Assembly (NCBI GenBank): GCA_021234155.1
Contig: JAJEKV010000146.1
Span: 250,001-314,000, forward strand
Direction of reading: 5' to 3'
DNA: 64,000 nt
DNA from: Isoetes taiwanensis
Lineage: Eukaryota; Streptophyta; Lycopodiopsida; Isoetales; Isoetaceae
Within the stretch, counting starts at the first letter, position 1; the number at the start of each line of letters is the position of its first letter. Shown here piece by piece: positions 32,490 to 43,599 of this stretch. A program made the translations under genes and the position numbers. The notes under the pieces are model-generated. The model did not search any database. It worked only from the letters and a program-made list of their open reading frames with translations, and was not told the origin of the DNA.

Positions 32490-34120
32490 TTGATCGGATT
32501 CTAAGAATCTTCTTAGAATCTTAGGATTTTATAAAATCTATGTAATTTAATAGAATCTAGGGAAATCTTCGTGGGATCTTTAGGAATCTAGAGGAATGTC
32601 AATAGAACCTTATGGAATCTAAGGGAATCTCAAGAGGATCTTTGGAAATCTAGAGGAATCTTCGTAGGATCTTCGAGATCTATATAGAATCTTGCAAAAT
32701 ATATGGGATTCTTGGGAGAAGCTTTGGGAATCTAGGGGAATCCTCATAAGATCTCAAGAAGCTAAGAGAATCTACATGGAATCTTGGAGAATCTAGAGGA
32801 ATCTTGGAATAGTCTTCGGGAATTTAGGGAATCTCAAAAGAACCTTAGGGACTGTGGGAATCTCAAGAGGATCTATGGAAATCTAGGGAATCTCAGAGAA
32901 TATTTGAGAATCTATTGGAATCTTGATAGTATCTTAGAGAATCTACATAGAATCTTGGAGAATTTTGAGAGAATATTTCGGAATGTAGGGGATTCCTAAT
33001 GGAATCTTTAAGAATCTAGGGGAATCTTGATGGAATCTTCGAGGACCCATGGAAATCTTCATAGGATCTAAGGGAATCTACATAGAATTGTGGGGAATCT
33101 AGGTGAATCTTGGGACAATCTTTGAGGATCTATGGGAATCTCGAGGGAATTTATGGAAACCTAGGGAATCTTCATAGAATATTTGAGAATCTAGAGGAAC
33201 CTTGATAGGATCTTCGAGAATCTAGGAGAATCTACATAGAATCTTTAAGAATCTAGAGGAATCTTAATAGAATCTTTTATATTCTAGGACAACCTTTGTG
33301 AGGAATTTTGAAGGAATATTAAGGAATCTTCATAAAATCTTTAAAAATCTAGGGAAATCTTGATGAAATCTTTGAGAACCTAGAGGAATCTTCATAGAAT
33401 CTAAAGGAATCCAAGAGAATCTACATAGAATCACAGGGAATCTAGTTGAATCTTGGGGCAATCTTTAGAAATCTAGGGGAATCTCGAGAGGATCTAAGGG
33501 AATCGAAGGGAATCTTCATAAAATATTTGAGAATCTAGAGGAATCTTTCTAGGATCTTATAGAATCTAGGAGAATCTACATAGAATCTTGGGAAATTTAG
33601 GCGAATCTTGAGAGAATCTTTGAGAATCTAGAGGAATATTGGTAGAATTTTTGAGATTCTAGAGGAATCTGGATGGAATCCTCAAGAACCTAAGGGAATC
33701 TTCTTAGGATCTAAAGGAATCTTCGAAAATCTTTACTAATCGAGGGGAATCCTGATGAAATCTTGGAGAACCTAAAGGAATCTTCGTAGAATCTAAGGTA
33801 ATCGAAGAGAATCTACATAGAATCGTGGGGAATCTAGGTGAATATTGAAACAATCTTTAGGAATCTAGGGGAATCTCAAGGGAACCTTAGGAAATCTATG
33901 GGAATCTCATGAAAATCTTTGAGAATCTCGAGGAATCCAAGGTAATCTTCATAAAATCTTTGTGAATATAAGGGAACCTAGGGGAAACTTTACAAATTTG
34001 AATGAATCTAGGAGAATCTACATAGAATCGTGAGGAATTTATGAGCATCTTGGAATAGTTTTTGAGAATCTAGAGAAATCTTTGTAGAATCTTAAAAATC
34101 TAAGAGCATCTTCCACCATC
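32490..34120. repeat. AGAATCTAGGGGAATCTT-type degenerate array, forward
   Basis: About 1.6 kb in which GAATCT recurs roughly every 10-20 bases with variants (GGAATCTAGAGG, AGAATCTACATAGAATC). Longer periods of 100-160 bp are also visible. There is no protein coding, and apparent ORFs are N/L/R/E by-products of the repeat. Confidence 0.9.
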
Positions 34121-35094
34121 CACATCGTAGGGTCAGTCTCATGTAGTCCTTCATAGTACAAACATTAATGCGTCCTACGGTGCATTGTTCCAGTTTTAGC
34201 ATATTCTGACGGCAAGGCCCTATCGTGCTCTAGGTACCCAACGATTCTACTGAGATTCTCTTGTGATTCCTCTATATTCTTCAACATTCTATATACTATA
34301 TTTAGCATTCATGAAGATTCCCTTAGATTCTCTTAGAATTTTCTATTTTGATTGAGGTGCTTACCCATGAGCATTTAGAACCTTCCAAAATAATCTATTT
34401 TGGATCTGTGCAACATTTCTAAAACACTTTCTATTTTTAGACTGAGGCGCTTGCCCTGAGCATCTACAACATTTTTTTTTCAAGATTTATATTGTACACC
34501 TTTATTATGAAACATTTTAGAACATTCTACTGTGGCTCTTTGCAAAATCTTAAAAAAACTCTAAGATTTCATCAAGATTTTTTTAGATTCCCTTAGATAT
34601 TATGAAGATTCCCTTAGATTCAACTAGATTTTAAGAGATTCCCTTAGACTTGTAAATATTTTCCTAGATTCTCTTACAATTTATGAGATTTCCTTAGATT
34701 CCCTTTAATTCTCCTAGATTCCTTTACATTCTAGAAATTTCTAGAATATTCTAGAACTTTCTGGAACATTCTGAAGCTTTCAAAACATCCTAGAACTTTC
34801 TGGAAGTATTTCCCTATTCCCTTACATTCCCGAAACATTCTAGAACTTATTAGAACAATTTGGGACTTTCTGAAAGGATTCTCTTAGATTCCCCCTAGAT
34901 TCTCTTATATTCCAAAACATTTTAGAATTTTGGAACTTTCTAGAATATTCTAGAAGATTTTAGAACTTTCTAGAGCCTCCAGAACATTCTAGAACTTTCT
35001 TGAACTATCTAGAATGTTATATTCTATTTTATCTTAACTAGGACATTACCCTTAAGTATACTTGGAACATAAACTATTTATGGAATTAATGCTT

Positions 35095-35149
35095 GGTCTA
35101 GTGGCTAGAATGGGGGGGCTGGGGGGTTGATGACTAGGGTTCAAATCCC
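35095..35149 (+). promoter_or_regulatory. tRNA-like A and B boxes, left arm (SINE-like)
   Basis: TGGTCTAGTGG (A box, 35,095-35,105) and GGTTCAAATCC (B box, 35,139-35,149) are spaced as in a tRNA gene. The sequence between them does not fold into an obvious anticodon arm, so I call it a tRNA-derived pol III promoter, not a tRNA. Confidence 0.6.
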
Positions 35150-36085
35150 TCACATAACGTCAAAATTTTAAAAGCCTTTCTTAAGGGACGAGCATTCAAC
35201 ATGAGCCTTAGGATCTTAGACTTGATCAACGATCGAGATCTCACCATATGAAAGCAACATGAGCCATACGATCTATTACATATAATTCCCAAAACCATGT
35301 GGACCGTAAGATATGTGCCAAGCCACCTGAGCCGTAGGATCTCGGATCGACGATCAGGATCAGGAGCAACCTGGGCCGTTAGATCGATTACATATACTTC
35401 CCAAAGCCATGTGCACCATAGGCATATGCACCATAGGATATGTCCCCAAGCAACGTGAGCCGTAAGATCTCGAACCGACGGTCAGGATCAGATCAACCTG
35501 GACCGTAGGATCGTCTATATGGATGTATATATAAACTCCCAAGTCATCTGGGCCGTAGGATACGTCCCAAAGCCACATGAGCCGTCAGATCTCGGATGAA
35601 CAGTCGGATAAGCGCGACAAACATAAGAACATATATAGAGGAATTAGATATATATGTCATATCATAACATATATATGTTCTTATGTTTGTCGCGCTCATA
35701 CTATATATGTTCTTATGTTCGAGATCCTACGGCTCACGTGGCTTTGGGGCGTATCGTACGGCCCAGATGGCTTGGGAGTTTGTTTGTCGATTATATGTAA
35801 GCGATCCTACGGTCCAGGTTGATTTGATCGTAATAGATCCTGCGGTCCAGATTGTTTTTGATCCTGATCGTCGATCCAAGATCTTACAGCTCACGTGGCT
35901 TGGCACATATCCTACGGTGCACATGACTTTGGGAATTATATGTAATAGATCCTATGGGCTGATGTTGCTTTAATTATTGTCACGTAATGAGATCTCGACC
36001 CTTGATCGGATCCAAGATCCTACGGCCCCCGTTGAATGCTCATCCCTTAAGAAAAAGCTTTTAAAATTTTTATCTTGTGTGGGGG

Positions 36086-36139
36086 ATTTGAACCTTGGTC
36101 ATTAACCCCCTAACCCCCTATTCTAACCACTAGACCAGG
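36086..36139 (-). promoter_or_regulatory. tRNA-like A and B boxes, right arm (SINE-like)
   Basis: Mirror copy of the left-arm pair. On the minus strand TGGTCTAGTGG (36,139-36,129) precedes GGTTCAAATCC (36,096-36,086). The two pol III-like promoters in the palindrome diverge from its centre. Confidence 0.6.
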
Positions 36140-37012
36140 CATTAATTCCATAATTAATTTAAGTTTCAAATATACTTAAGGGTAATATTCTAATTAAGAT
36201 AAAATAATATCCTAGCTAGTTCAAAAGAGTGCTAGAATGTTCTGGAAGGCTCTAGAAAGTTCTAGAATCTTCTAGAAAGTTCCAAAATATTCTAGAAAGT
36301 TCTAGAACATAAGAGAATCTGGGGGGAATCTAAGAAAATTCTTCCAGAAAGTTCCAAATTGTTCTAATAAGTTCTAGAATGTTCTAGAATGTAGGGGAAT
36401 CTATGGGAATGTAAGAGAATCTAGGGAAATACTTCCAGAAAGTTCTAGGATATTTTGAAAGTCTCAGAATGTTCCAGAAAGTCTTAGAATGTTCAAAAAA
36501 GTTCTAGAATGTAAAGGAATCCAGGAGAATGTAACGGAATCTGAGAAAATCTTATAAAATGTAAGAGAATCTAGGAAAATATTTATAAGCCTAAGGGAAT
36601 TTCTTAAAATCTGGGGGATCTAAGGGAATCTTCATAAAATCTAAGGGAATCTAAGAAAATGTTGATGAAATCTTAGAGTATCTAGGGGAATCTTTATAGA
36701 ATCTCTTTGAATCTCATATAATGTAAGGGAACCTAGGGCAATCGCATAAAATCTAAAGGGATCTAAAGGAATCTAAGGGTATCTTTATAGAACCTTGAAG
36801 AATCTATGGAAATCTAATGGAATCTAGAGGGAATCTTATAAAATTTAGAGGAATCTCCACGAAACCTCTAAGAGAACCTTGGTAGAATCTTAGAGAATCT
36901 TTGAATTTAGAGTATTCTCAAGAGATTCTTTTAGAATGTAGGGCACGACAAGAACTTGCACCGTAGGAACATGCTAAAACTCGAACATGCACCGTAGGAC
37001 GCATTAAATTTC

Positions 37013-37722
37013 TTGTCATATCATATCATAACAAAAGGCAAGAAGCTAGTAAGTTCATGCTACAGATTGCTTACCTCCTCAAGTACTTTATCACCTTCTC
37101 GAAAATGGCACTTACAGACTTTGCCTTCTCAATGGCAATCCATCTGGAACCTTGTTTGGTCTAAATATAATCCTCCAAAGGTAAATGTTCTACTTTGGCA
37201 GGTGATTCGTCGCTCTTTGAGAGTTAATGAGATGGTTCATCGCTTTAAGCCGGGAATAAGCCCAGTTTGCCCAATGTGTGAGCGGTGCATTGAAACATTG
37301 GAGCACTGTTTATATTTGTGTGCAGAGCTGAGTAGTCTTAGGTCTTGGCTGCATTCTCTTTTTGGAGTATCTTTGGATAGTCAGCACTTTCTTTTGGGTA
37401 TTTATCTAAATCAGTGGACTGCTTCTAAAAGCATTGCATTTCACATGGCAAAGTCTTGGCTAATATGGAGTGTATGGAAGCGAAGGCGAAGAAAGGTCTT
37501 TTATGATAAGCGTATTTCTTCTCAGGTGGTGCTTCAAGAAATTCGTAAGAAGTTGTATAATTGCTTTCAGATCTCCAATTGGCCTGATCGTATTAAAATT
37601 TCGATATGGAGTGATCATCTAAAAGTGATTGATGCTTCAGGGACATTTCTTACTTCTGAAGTACTTTGTAATATTTTGAGTGTATAATATGAAGTAAAAC
37701 ACGTTCTTCAAAAAAAAAAAAA
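37013..37722 (+). mobile_element. LINE 3' end with poly(A), 5'-truncated
   Basis: An open frame (37,013-37,687, 224 aa) carries WNLVWSKYNPPKVNVLLWQV and the zinc-binding CPMCERCIETLEHCLYLC, the RT zinc-binding domain at the C-terminus of plant L1 ORF2. A short 3' UTR and A12-13 (37,710-37,722) follow. It is the same orientation logic and family type as the 15-kb element, but on the plus strand and much less decayed. The RT core is absent. Confidence 0.85.
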
Positions 37723-37814
37723 GTGTACCTGAACTTGCAATTTGTTATCATCGTAATGGCGTGGTTCAAGGGTATGAACTATTAAAAACAGATGATATTT
37801 TCCTGTTAAAGGGG
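37722..37814 (+). pseudogene. EDRF1-like exon fragment
   Basis: Right after the LINE poly(A), the frame SVPELAICYHRNGVVQGYEL then LKTDDIFLLKG matches the segment I recall from the plant homologue of erythroid differentiation-related factor 1. Only about 31 codons are clear. The following sequence to about 38,050 keeps an open frame of uncertain relation (one phrase, HLAFGREPERVTGNAI, is in another frame). It is a relic: no upstream exon exists on this side because the LINE abuts it. Confidence 0.6.
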
Positions 37815-39780
37815 TTGCAAATTTAAAACAAGTGAAAAGTGCATATGGGTGTCTGTCCTTCCCACATATGATTTTACAAGGTTATGCAGTGGATTCAGCC
37901 TACAGGACTGGCTGTTCTGTTCATACTTTAAAATGGTCTGTCAATGATACGCTCATCGCAGGCAGAACATTTAGCATTTGGAAGAGAACCCGAAAGAGTA
38001 ACAGGAAACGCCATCACAGATCATGGACGAAGCAGACGATTACACTATGATTGCATTCCAGGTACATCAGATGAACAACTTCGATGATCTTTTAAACCTT
38101 AGATCATTCCGGGAATCTTATATATGTTGGTAGTTTGTTAAGATTTGTCGTCCATCAACTAAAGTTCAAACAATTTCTTGCAGTAATTCCATCTGATTAT
38201 TATGACTTACCCTTTAATGATGTCATGAATTGCAGAATTTTGCTCTTTTCTTGAGAGAACAAGATGCTTTTGATTTAAAGTCTACTATGTAGCCTATCAC
38301 AGATCAGCGTACCATGCATCGCATGAAGGTCTGCTACAAGTAAGTTCTCTTCTTTGATCTTCCTTCACACTAATTTTCATAAGGGCAACAAACTGCATAT
38401 ATGCATTCTGCAGAACAAAGGGCAAGACATGCTAGCTATTCAGAAAAATTTTCAATTCCAGAAATAAGCATAAATTATCTTAGATGATATGTTTTAAATC
38501 CTAATTTGTTTTTCTTGCAGGTTCAAAATCACTTTGAGTGGCATACACCACCGCTACCATATGACATCTTTCACATGGTCATATATAAACTTTGGTTTAG
38601 ACATCATGCAGTTTAATATAAAAAATGAGGAGTTGACTAAGGAATTGCAAAAACATCTATGATTTTAATGCGATAAGACAGTCTCATTAATACGAAAAGA
38701 TGGTATAGTTATCATAGTGGGCGTCTGATATCCTCAGTCCTTGCAGTTCCCTCCAAGGAATTCTACAGAGATTTTGAGGTTGTTTAGGTTGTGGATATGA
38801 AAAATTAAAGGTCTAAGGTGCTCACAAAATGCTGCAACATGAACTTTGCAGATGGGGTGCTTAAATTTGGTGGGCATGAAGAAATAAAACATATCCGAAG
38901 CAGGTAAACATGTGGTAGTAGGCAGATTGGTATCTTCAAGGCATTCTGTTTACTTTCTTGATTGATTGCTTAATTTTTCTATATAACATGCCTCTCTTTC
39001 ATATCCCAATACTGAGAAAGGAGATTCCACGTCTATTTCTACCCATTTACCGGGCTACCACAAATTCTTTAAAATTAATTAGAAATGTCCTTGGCCCTGC
39101 GATAAAAATAGTAGCTCTATGATATCAATTACCAAGAATTGTGAGTTTTACAATGCATATATATTGTAAAAGGAAGTGTCCTGTTATGATGAGAACATGA
39201 TTGTGTTGAAATTCCACTAACATTCTGCTATGCCATGTCCTTTGAGAGCATGATTTAATGCTGAAATTCCTCCTAAGAACATGATTTAATGTTGAGATTC
39301 CACCAGTCTATGCCATGTTAGAAAAAGGAATGAATTTATTTTCTCTTTGGCTTGGGACAATGGTAACTATGAACGGGAATGGAAGCATGGGACAATGGTT
39401 TGCTCACTCCTCAATGGGAGCAAAACGTAGAACACTGGCTTGGGACAATGGGTTGCTTACTCTTTAACAGAAATGAAAGCGTGGGACAATGGATTGCTTA
39501 CTCCTTACCAATTTGGTCCACAGATTTGATAAAATTCTCTATTACCAGCGTTTTGCAACACACTTTTTGTTAAGGTTCAAAATAAAGCTTTGTTTCCTAC
39601 AATATTACAATAGGCACACATGTGATACATATATTCAAGATAATCCATTGACCCCATCTTTCATCCTTTGCAATGTTCATATTTTATCCTTTGTAATGTT
39701 TCATATTTAATTAGCAAGACTACAAGTTTCATATTTTATGTGCACACACGATTAACAACATCCAAATATTTTTTAAGGTG
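37815..39780. other. Gene-free stretch with possible exon relics
   Basis: CATTCCAG|GTACATC near 38,060 and a few GT/AG-bounded pieces suggest remains of a spliced gene, but none is recognisable. TGGGACAATGG repeats four times between 39,350 and 39,490. Confidence 0.35.
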
Positions 39781-39788
39781 CAAAGTAC

Positions 39789-39830
39789 TTTTATCGTCCA
39801 CGGAGTTGTTGGTCTCCGTGGACGATAAAA
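39789..39830. repeat. Perfect 17-bp hairpin, 8-nt loop
   Basis: TTTTATCGTCCACGGAG (39,789-39,805), loop TTGTTGGT, then its exact reverse complement (39,814-39,830). It lies about 140 bp upstream of a Helitron 3' end and just outside the tandem duplication. Confidence 0.9.
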
Positions 39831-39968
39831 TCATATTCTATTCTATTCTATTCTTTTAAAGTAGCTCTAAGTAAGGGTGCAACACACAATGAACAACAAC
39901 TCCAATGGCCTAGAAGTTACTGTATATGCAAATGCACAGGTTCTAACATTTATAGGTTCCAGAATTAT

Positions 39969-39996
39969 GCCCAGCAACGCTGGGCACCATTACTAG
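39969..39996 (+). mobile_element. Helitron 3' terminus (copy A)
   Basis: GCCCAGC-AAC-GCTGGGC hairpin, then ACCATTA and CTAG before T. The same end in copy B (about 50,838-50,866) has a damaged left stem. It joins directly to the arm of the palindromic element. Confidence 0.65.
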
Positions 39997-40000
39997 TTAC

Positions 40001-41384
40001 TAGTATGTTCTTATGTTTGTCGCGCTCAATTCGACCGTTGATCCGAGATCCTACGGCTCACGTGGCTTTGGGACGTATCCTACGGCCCAGATGGCTTGGG
40101 AGTTTGTTTGTAGATTATATGTAAGCGATCCTACGGTCCAGGTTGATTTGATCCTGATCGTCAGTCCGAGATCCTATGGCTCACGTTGCTTTGGGACACA
40201 TCCTATGGTGCACATGGCTTTGGGAATTATATGTAATCGATCCTACGGTCTAGGTTGATTCGATCCTGATCGTCGATCCGAGATCTTACGGCTCACGTGG
40301 CTTGGCACATATCCTACGGTGCACATGACTTTGGGAATTATATGTAATAGATCCTATGGCTCATGTTGCTTTAATTATTGTTACGTGGTGAGATCTCGAC
40401 CCTTGATCAGGTCCAAGATCCTACGGCCCAAATTGAATGCTCATCCCTTAGGAAAAGGCTTTTAAAATTTTTATGCTGTGTGGAGGATTCGAACCCTGGC
40501 CATTGACACTCCAACCCCCCATTCTAACCACTAGACCAAGCATTAATTCCATAAATAATTCATGTTTCAGATATACTTAAGGGTATTATTCCCATTAAGA
40601 TAAAATAGACTATAACATTCTAGCTAGTTCAAGAAAGTTCTAGAATGTTCTGGACGGCTCTAGCTAGAATCTTCTAGAAAGTTCTATAACATAAAAGAAT
40701 CTAGAGGGGATCTAAGAAAATTCTTCCAGAAAGTTCCAACTTGTTCTAATAAGTTTTAGAATGTTCTAGAATATAGGGGAATCTACGGGAATGTAAGGAA
40801 ATCTAGGGAAATACTTCCAGAAAGTTCTAGAATATATTGAAAGTCTTAGAACATTCCAGAAAGTCTTAGAATGTTCTAAAAAGTTCTAGAATGTAAAGGA
40901 ATCCAGAAGAATCTAATAGAATGTAAGAAAATCTTATAAAATGTAAGAGAATCTAAGAAAATATTTACAAGCCTAAGGGAATCTCTTAAAATCTGGGGGA
41001 TCTAAAGGAATCTTCATAAAAGCTAAGGGAATCTAAGAAAATGTTGCTGAAATCTTAGAGTATCTAAGGGAATCTTTATAGAACCTCTTTGAATCTCATG
41101 TAATGTAAGGGAACCTAGGGCAATCTCATAAAATCTAAAGGAATCTAAGGGAATCTAAGGGGATCTTCATAGAATCTTGGAGAATCTAGGGAAATCTAAT
41201 GGAATCTAGAGGGAATCTTATAAAATTTAGAGAAATGCTCACGAAACCTCTAAGAGAACCTTGGTAGAATCTTAGAGAATCTATGAATTTAGAGTATTCT
41301 CAAGAGATTCTTTTAGAATGTAGGGCACGATAAGAACTTGCACGTTGGAACATGCTAAAACTCGAACATGCACCGTAGGACGTT
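40001..41384. repeat. Single arm of the palindromic element (copy A)
   Basis: It starts TATGTTCTTATGTTTGTCGC (the palindrome centre), runs through the CCTACGGCTCACGTGGC blocks, tRNA-like boxes and GAATCT array, and ends CACCGTAGGACG like the palindrome's outer end. The opposite arm is missing; the Helitron end sits at its place. Confidence 0.8.
40485..40538 (-). promoter_or_regulatory. tRNA-like A and B boxes (copy A)
   Basis: On the minus strand TGGTCTAGTGG (40,538-40,528) and GGTTCGAATCC (40,495-40,485), the best-preserved B box of the set. Confidence 0.6.
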
Positions 41385-41509
41385 GTTTATATATATACAA
41401 GTTATTGTAATATTAGTGAGTGTCAAAATTGACGTTATTATCTATGAGCAGTGTGTAGATTGTGTGGTGTCTAGTATGAGCCTTAAATTTGAAAATGTAA
41501 TATTTGTTT

Positions 41510-41880
41510 AAAGATTCGCCTAGATTCACTAATATTCCTCTGAATTATAGTAATACTTCCCTAAGATCTATGAAGGCTCAAATAGGTTATCTAAGATTTC
41601 CTAAGATTAGACGAGGATTCTCCTCGATTCTATGAAGATTGACCTAGATCCCTCAAGGTTCTATAAAGATTCCTCTAGATTCTCAAAGTATATATAGAAA
41701 ATTCTCTAGATTTGCTAGGATTCTATAAGATTCTCCAAGATTATCATAAGATTCTCCAAAATCCTCTTAAGGCTCCCCTATATTTTCGAGGTTTCTATGA
41801 AGATTATATTGAGATTCTTCTAGATTTCTTAAGATTCTATGAAGATGCTTTTAGATTCCCTAAGATTTTATTAATGAAAA
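41510..41880. repeat. AGATTC array, reverse orientation (copy A)
   Basis: TTCTATGAAGATT and TAGATTCTC variants, the reverse-strand form of the GAATCT array, followed by non-repetitive AT-rich DNA. The ORF across it (41,712-42,263) is a by-product at its N-terminal half. Its C-terminal half is unrecognised. Confidence 0.75.
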
Positions 41881-42479
41881 TCCTTTTACATTCCTATTTC
41901 TCTCATGTTCGTCTTGCAAGTCAAAACGAACACCTAAAAGCTAAAGGCAATGCTAAAAATCAATATTTCGTTTTAGATGTTATCATCAAGGATATTTTAT
42001 TAACATTTCTGACACATGTTAATAGTGGTTGTTTATGGGAGACCTATGATTTTTGGGGTGGCCAAAATCCAAAAAATAAGCTTTCTTTGTCGTATGGCCA
42101 TTTTGGCCACAAAAAGAATCAAAAGATCATTCCCGAACCTTATAACAGTTTGTGTTATATATGTATAATGTGTAGCATCTGCAAACCGTGTCTCCAAGTC
42201 TGTGTTTGTTTCTTATGTTCCATAAAAATTTTTGCTGGATTGCTCAACATTGAGTCTCATTAAATTGGTCGCTATGTAAATTCTTCAACCACCCTTAAGA
42301 ATAAAGATTTTGCCATGGTAGTCGAAACTTGACAACTTTGAAATCTTGAAGATGTTAAATTAATTGAACATTTCCTAGAAGTGAAGGGCCATTCTTATCT
42401 CATATTCTAATCATAATGCTCTCCTACAAATTCTTTTTTCAAACATGGTTAAACTTAGGAACTTCTACAACATATTCTA

Positions 42480-42715
42480 CTCATAATGCCCCAAGGTGCC
42501 ACATCGCCTCCAACCTTGCCACCTCACCACCAACCTAACGATTTCAAAGTCAATTTCCAAGTCAACAAGTGCCAAATCATCATGGAGGTCATCATATATA
42601 TGCCAAATCATCATATCTATATGCCGAGGTCATCATATATATGCCAAGTCAATTTTCAAGTCAACCAGTGCCAAGTCATCATATATATAGCTAAAAGAAG
42701 AATGATGGTCTTTTC
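42480..42715. repeat. GTCATCATATATATGCC short repeats (copy A)
   Basis: Imperfect units CATCATATATATGCCAA and CAAGTCAATTTTCAAGTCAA. In copy B, a 27-30 bp insertion follows this block near 53,603-53,632. Confidence 0.6.
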
Positions 42716-43183
42716 ACTTGACTTCTTATAACTAAAAAAAATGATGGTCACTTCAATCCATATCTCAGATAGTTACCCTTGTTATGGGTCGTGGCATAAT
42801 CATGACCGTTGGTTATTCTACGAGATAGAATCACTAGCCATTGGGATTGTACCACATCAAATGACAAGGATAACTCCATATGTTATCCTAATCATATCAC
42901 CTAAGATTGCAATGGTAAAAAAAAATTGGGCCTATGAAATTTAATTTCCGCCCAGCCTTTACATGGCCATAAGCAAGAAGCTTTTCCCTCCAATTTTGCT
43001 TTTGTTCAAGAGAATGCCAAAGCGTTCCGCCTTCTTCCCTGCACACGATGAAGAAGAGCAAGAACTGCATGATGTCGCCAAATGGGGTAGATGGGAATTG
43101 ATCATTGTACCTTTGTAGGAGCTTTTCACATTGCATGAGATTGTTTCCTTTGTCCCCTCCCCCCCATTGATCACATTACCTTT

Positions 43184-43531
43184 GTGATCATTGTACCTTT
43201 GTTCATATTTGGCTGCATTTTGAAGTTGTTGTTGAAGAAAATGTTGAAGATGCAGATTTTGAAGTTGAATACACTGATTCTTCAGATGCTAGCACAAAAG
43301 ATAGCTCAGATGATAGCTCCGAAGATAGCCGTTGTGAGCAGAAACTCTACAGAGCTTCTTGATTCTCAAGAAGCTCTTGAGAGGGAACTTAGCAGAGAAA
43401 TGGACCGTGAAGAGGATTTTGAGGATGAGTATTTTGAGCTGAATCTACTTTGGTCACTAATGAGGGAAGAGGAAGAAGATGATCATGTGGAAGCTGTGGA
43501 TTTGATGAGTTTTTATGTTTGGCTAAAATAA
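43184..43531 (+). CDS. Hypothetical acidic ORF, 115 aa (copy A)
   Basis: The frame ends EDEYFELNLLWSLMREEEED then VDLMSFYVWLK. The overlapping frame just upstream encodes YTDSSDASTKDSSDDSSEDS, so the coding frame may switch. It is repeated at 54,087-54,434 with a compensated two-indel change (RELSREM against RNLAAEM). No known domain, and it could be a mobile-element remnant. Confidence 0.2.
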   Translation: MIIVPLFIFGCILKLLLKKMLKMQILKLNTLILQMLAQKIAQMIAPKIAVVSRNSTELLDSQEALERELSREMDREEDFEDEYFELNLLWSLMREEEEDDHVEAVDLMSFYVWLK

Positions 43532-43599
43532 TTAGTTTTGTTTTGTTTCTTAGTTTTAGTCTTTTGTTATTTAGAACTTTCTAAGATTGTGAATTCTAC

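Larger units (their letters stand above)
34165..37007. repeat. 2.8-kb imperfect palindrome (long inverted repeat)
   Basis: Left end TTAATGCGTCCTACGGTGCA (34,165-34,184) equals the reverse complement of the right end at 36,988-37,007. Working inwards, the arms match: AGATTC array against GAATCT array, TTAACTAGGACATTACCC against its mirror near 36,190, tRNA-like boxes, CCTACGGCTCACGTGGC blocks. The centre is an AT-rich hairpin, GCGCGACAAACATAAGAAC (35,613-35,631) against GTTCTTATGTTTGTCGCGC (35,677-35,695). Arms are about 1.47 and 1.34 kb with many substitutions and indels. It looks like a foldback-type element. One arm is present again at 40.0 kb and 50.9 kb. Confidence 0.8.

Noticed and set aside
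35095-35149. A functional tRNA gene
   Set aside because: A and B boxes are present, but acceptor and anticodon stems do not pair and the G-run in the middle disrupts folding.
41712-42263. 183-codon ORF (also at 52,586-53,137)
   Set aside because: Its first third is the AGATTC array translated, and the rest has no recognisable motif. Identity between copies only reflects the recent duplication.
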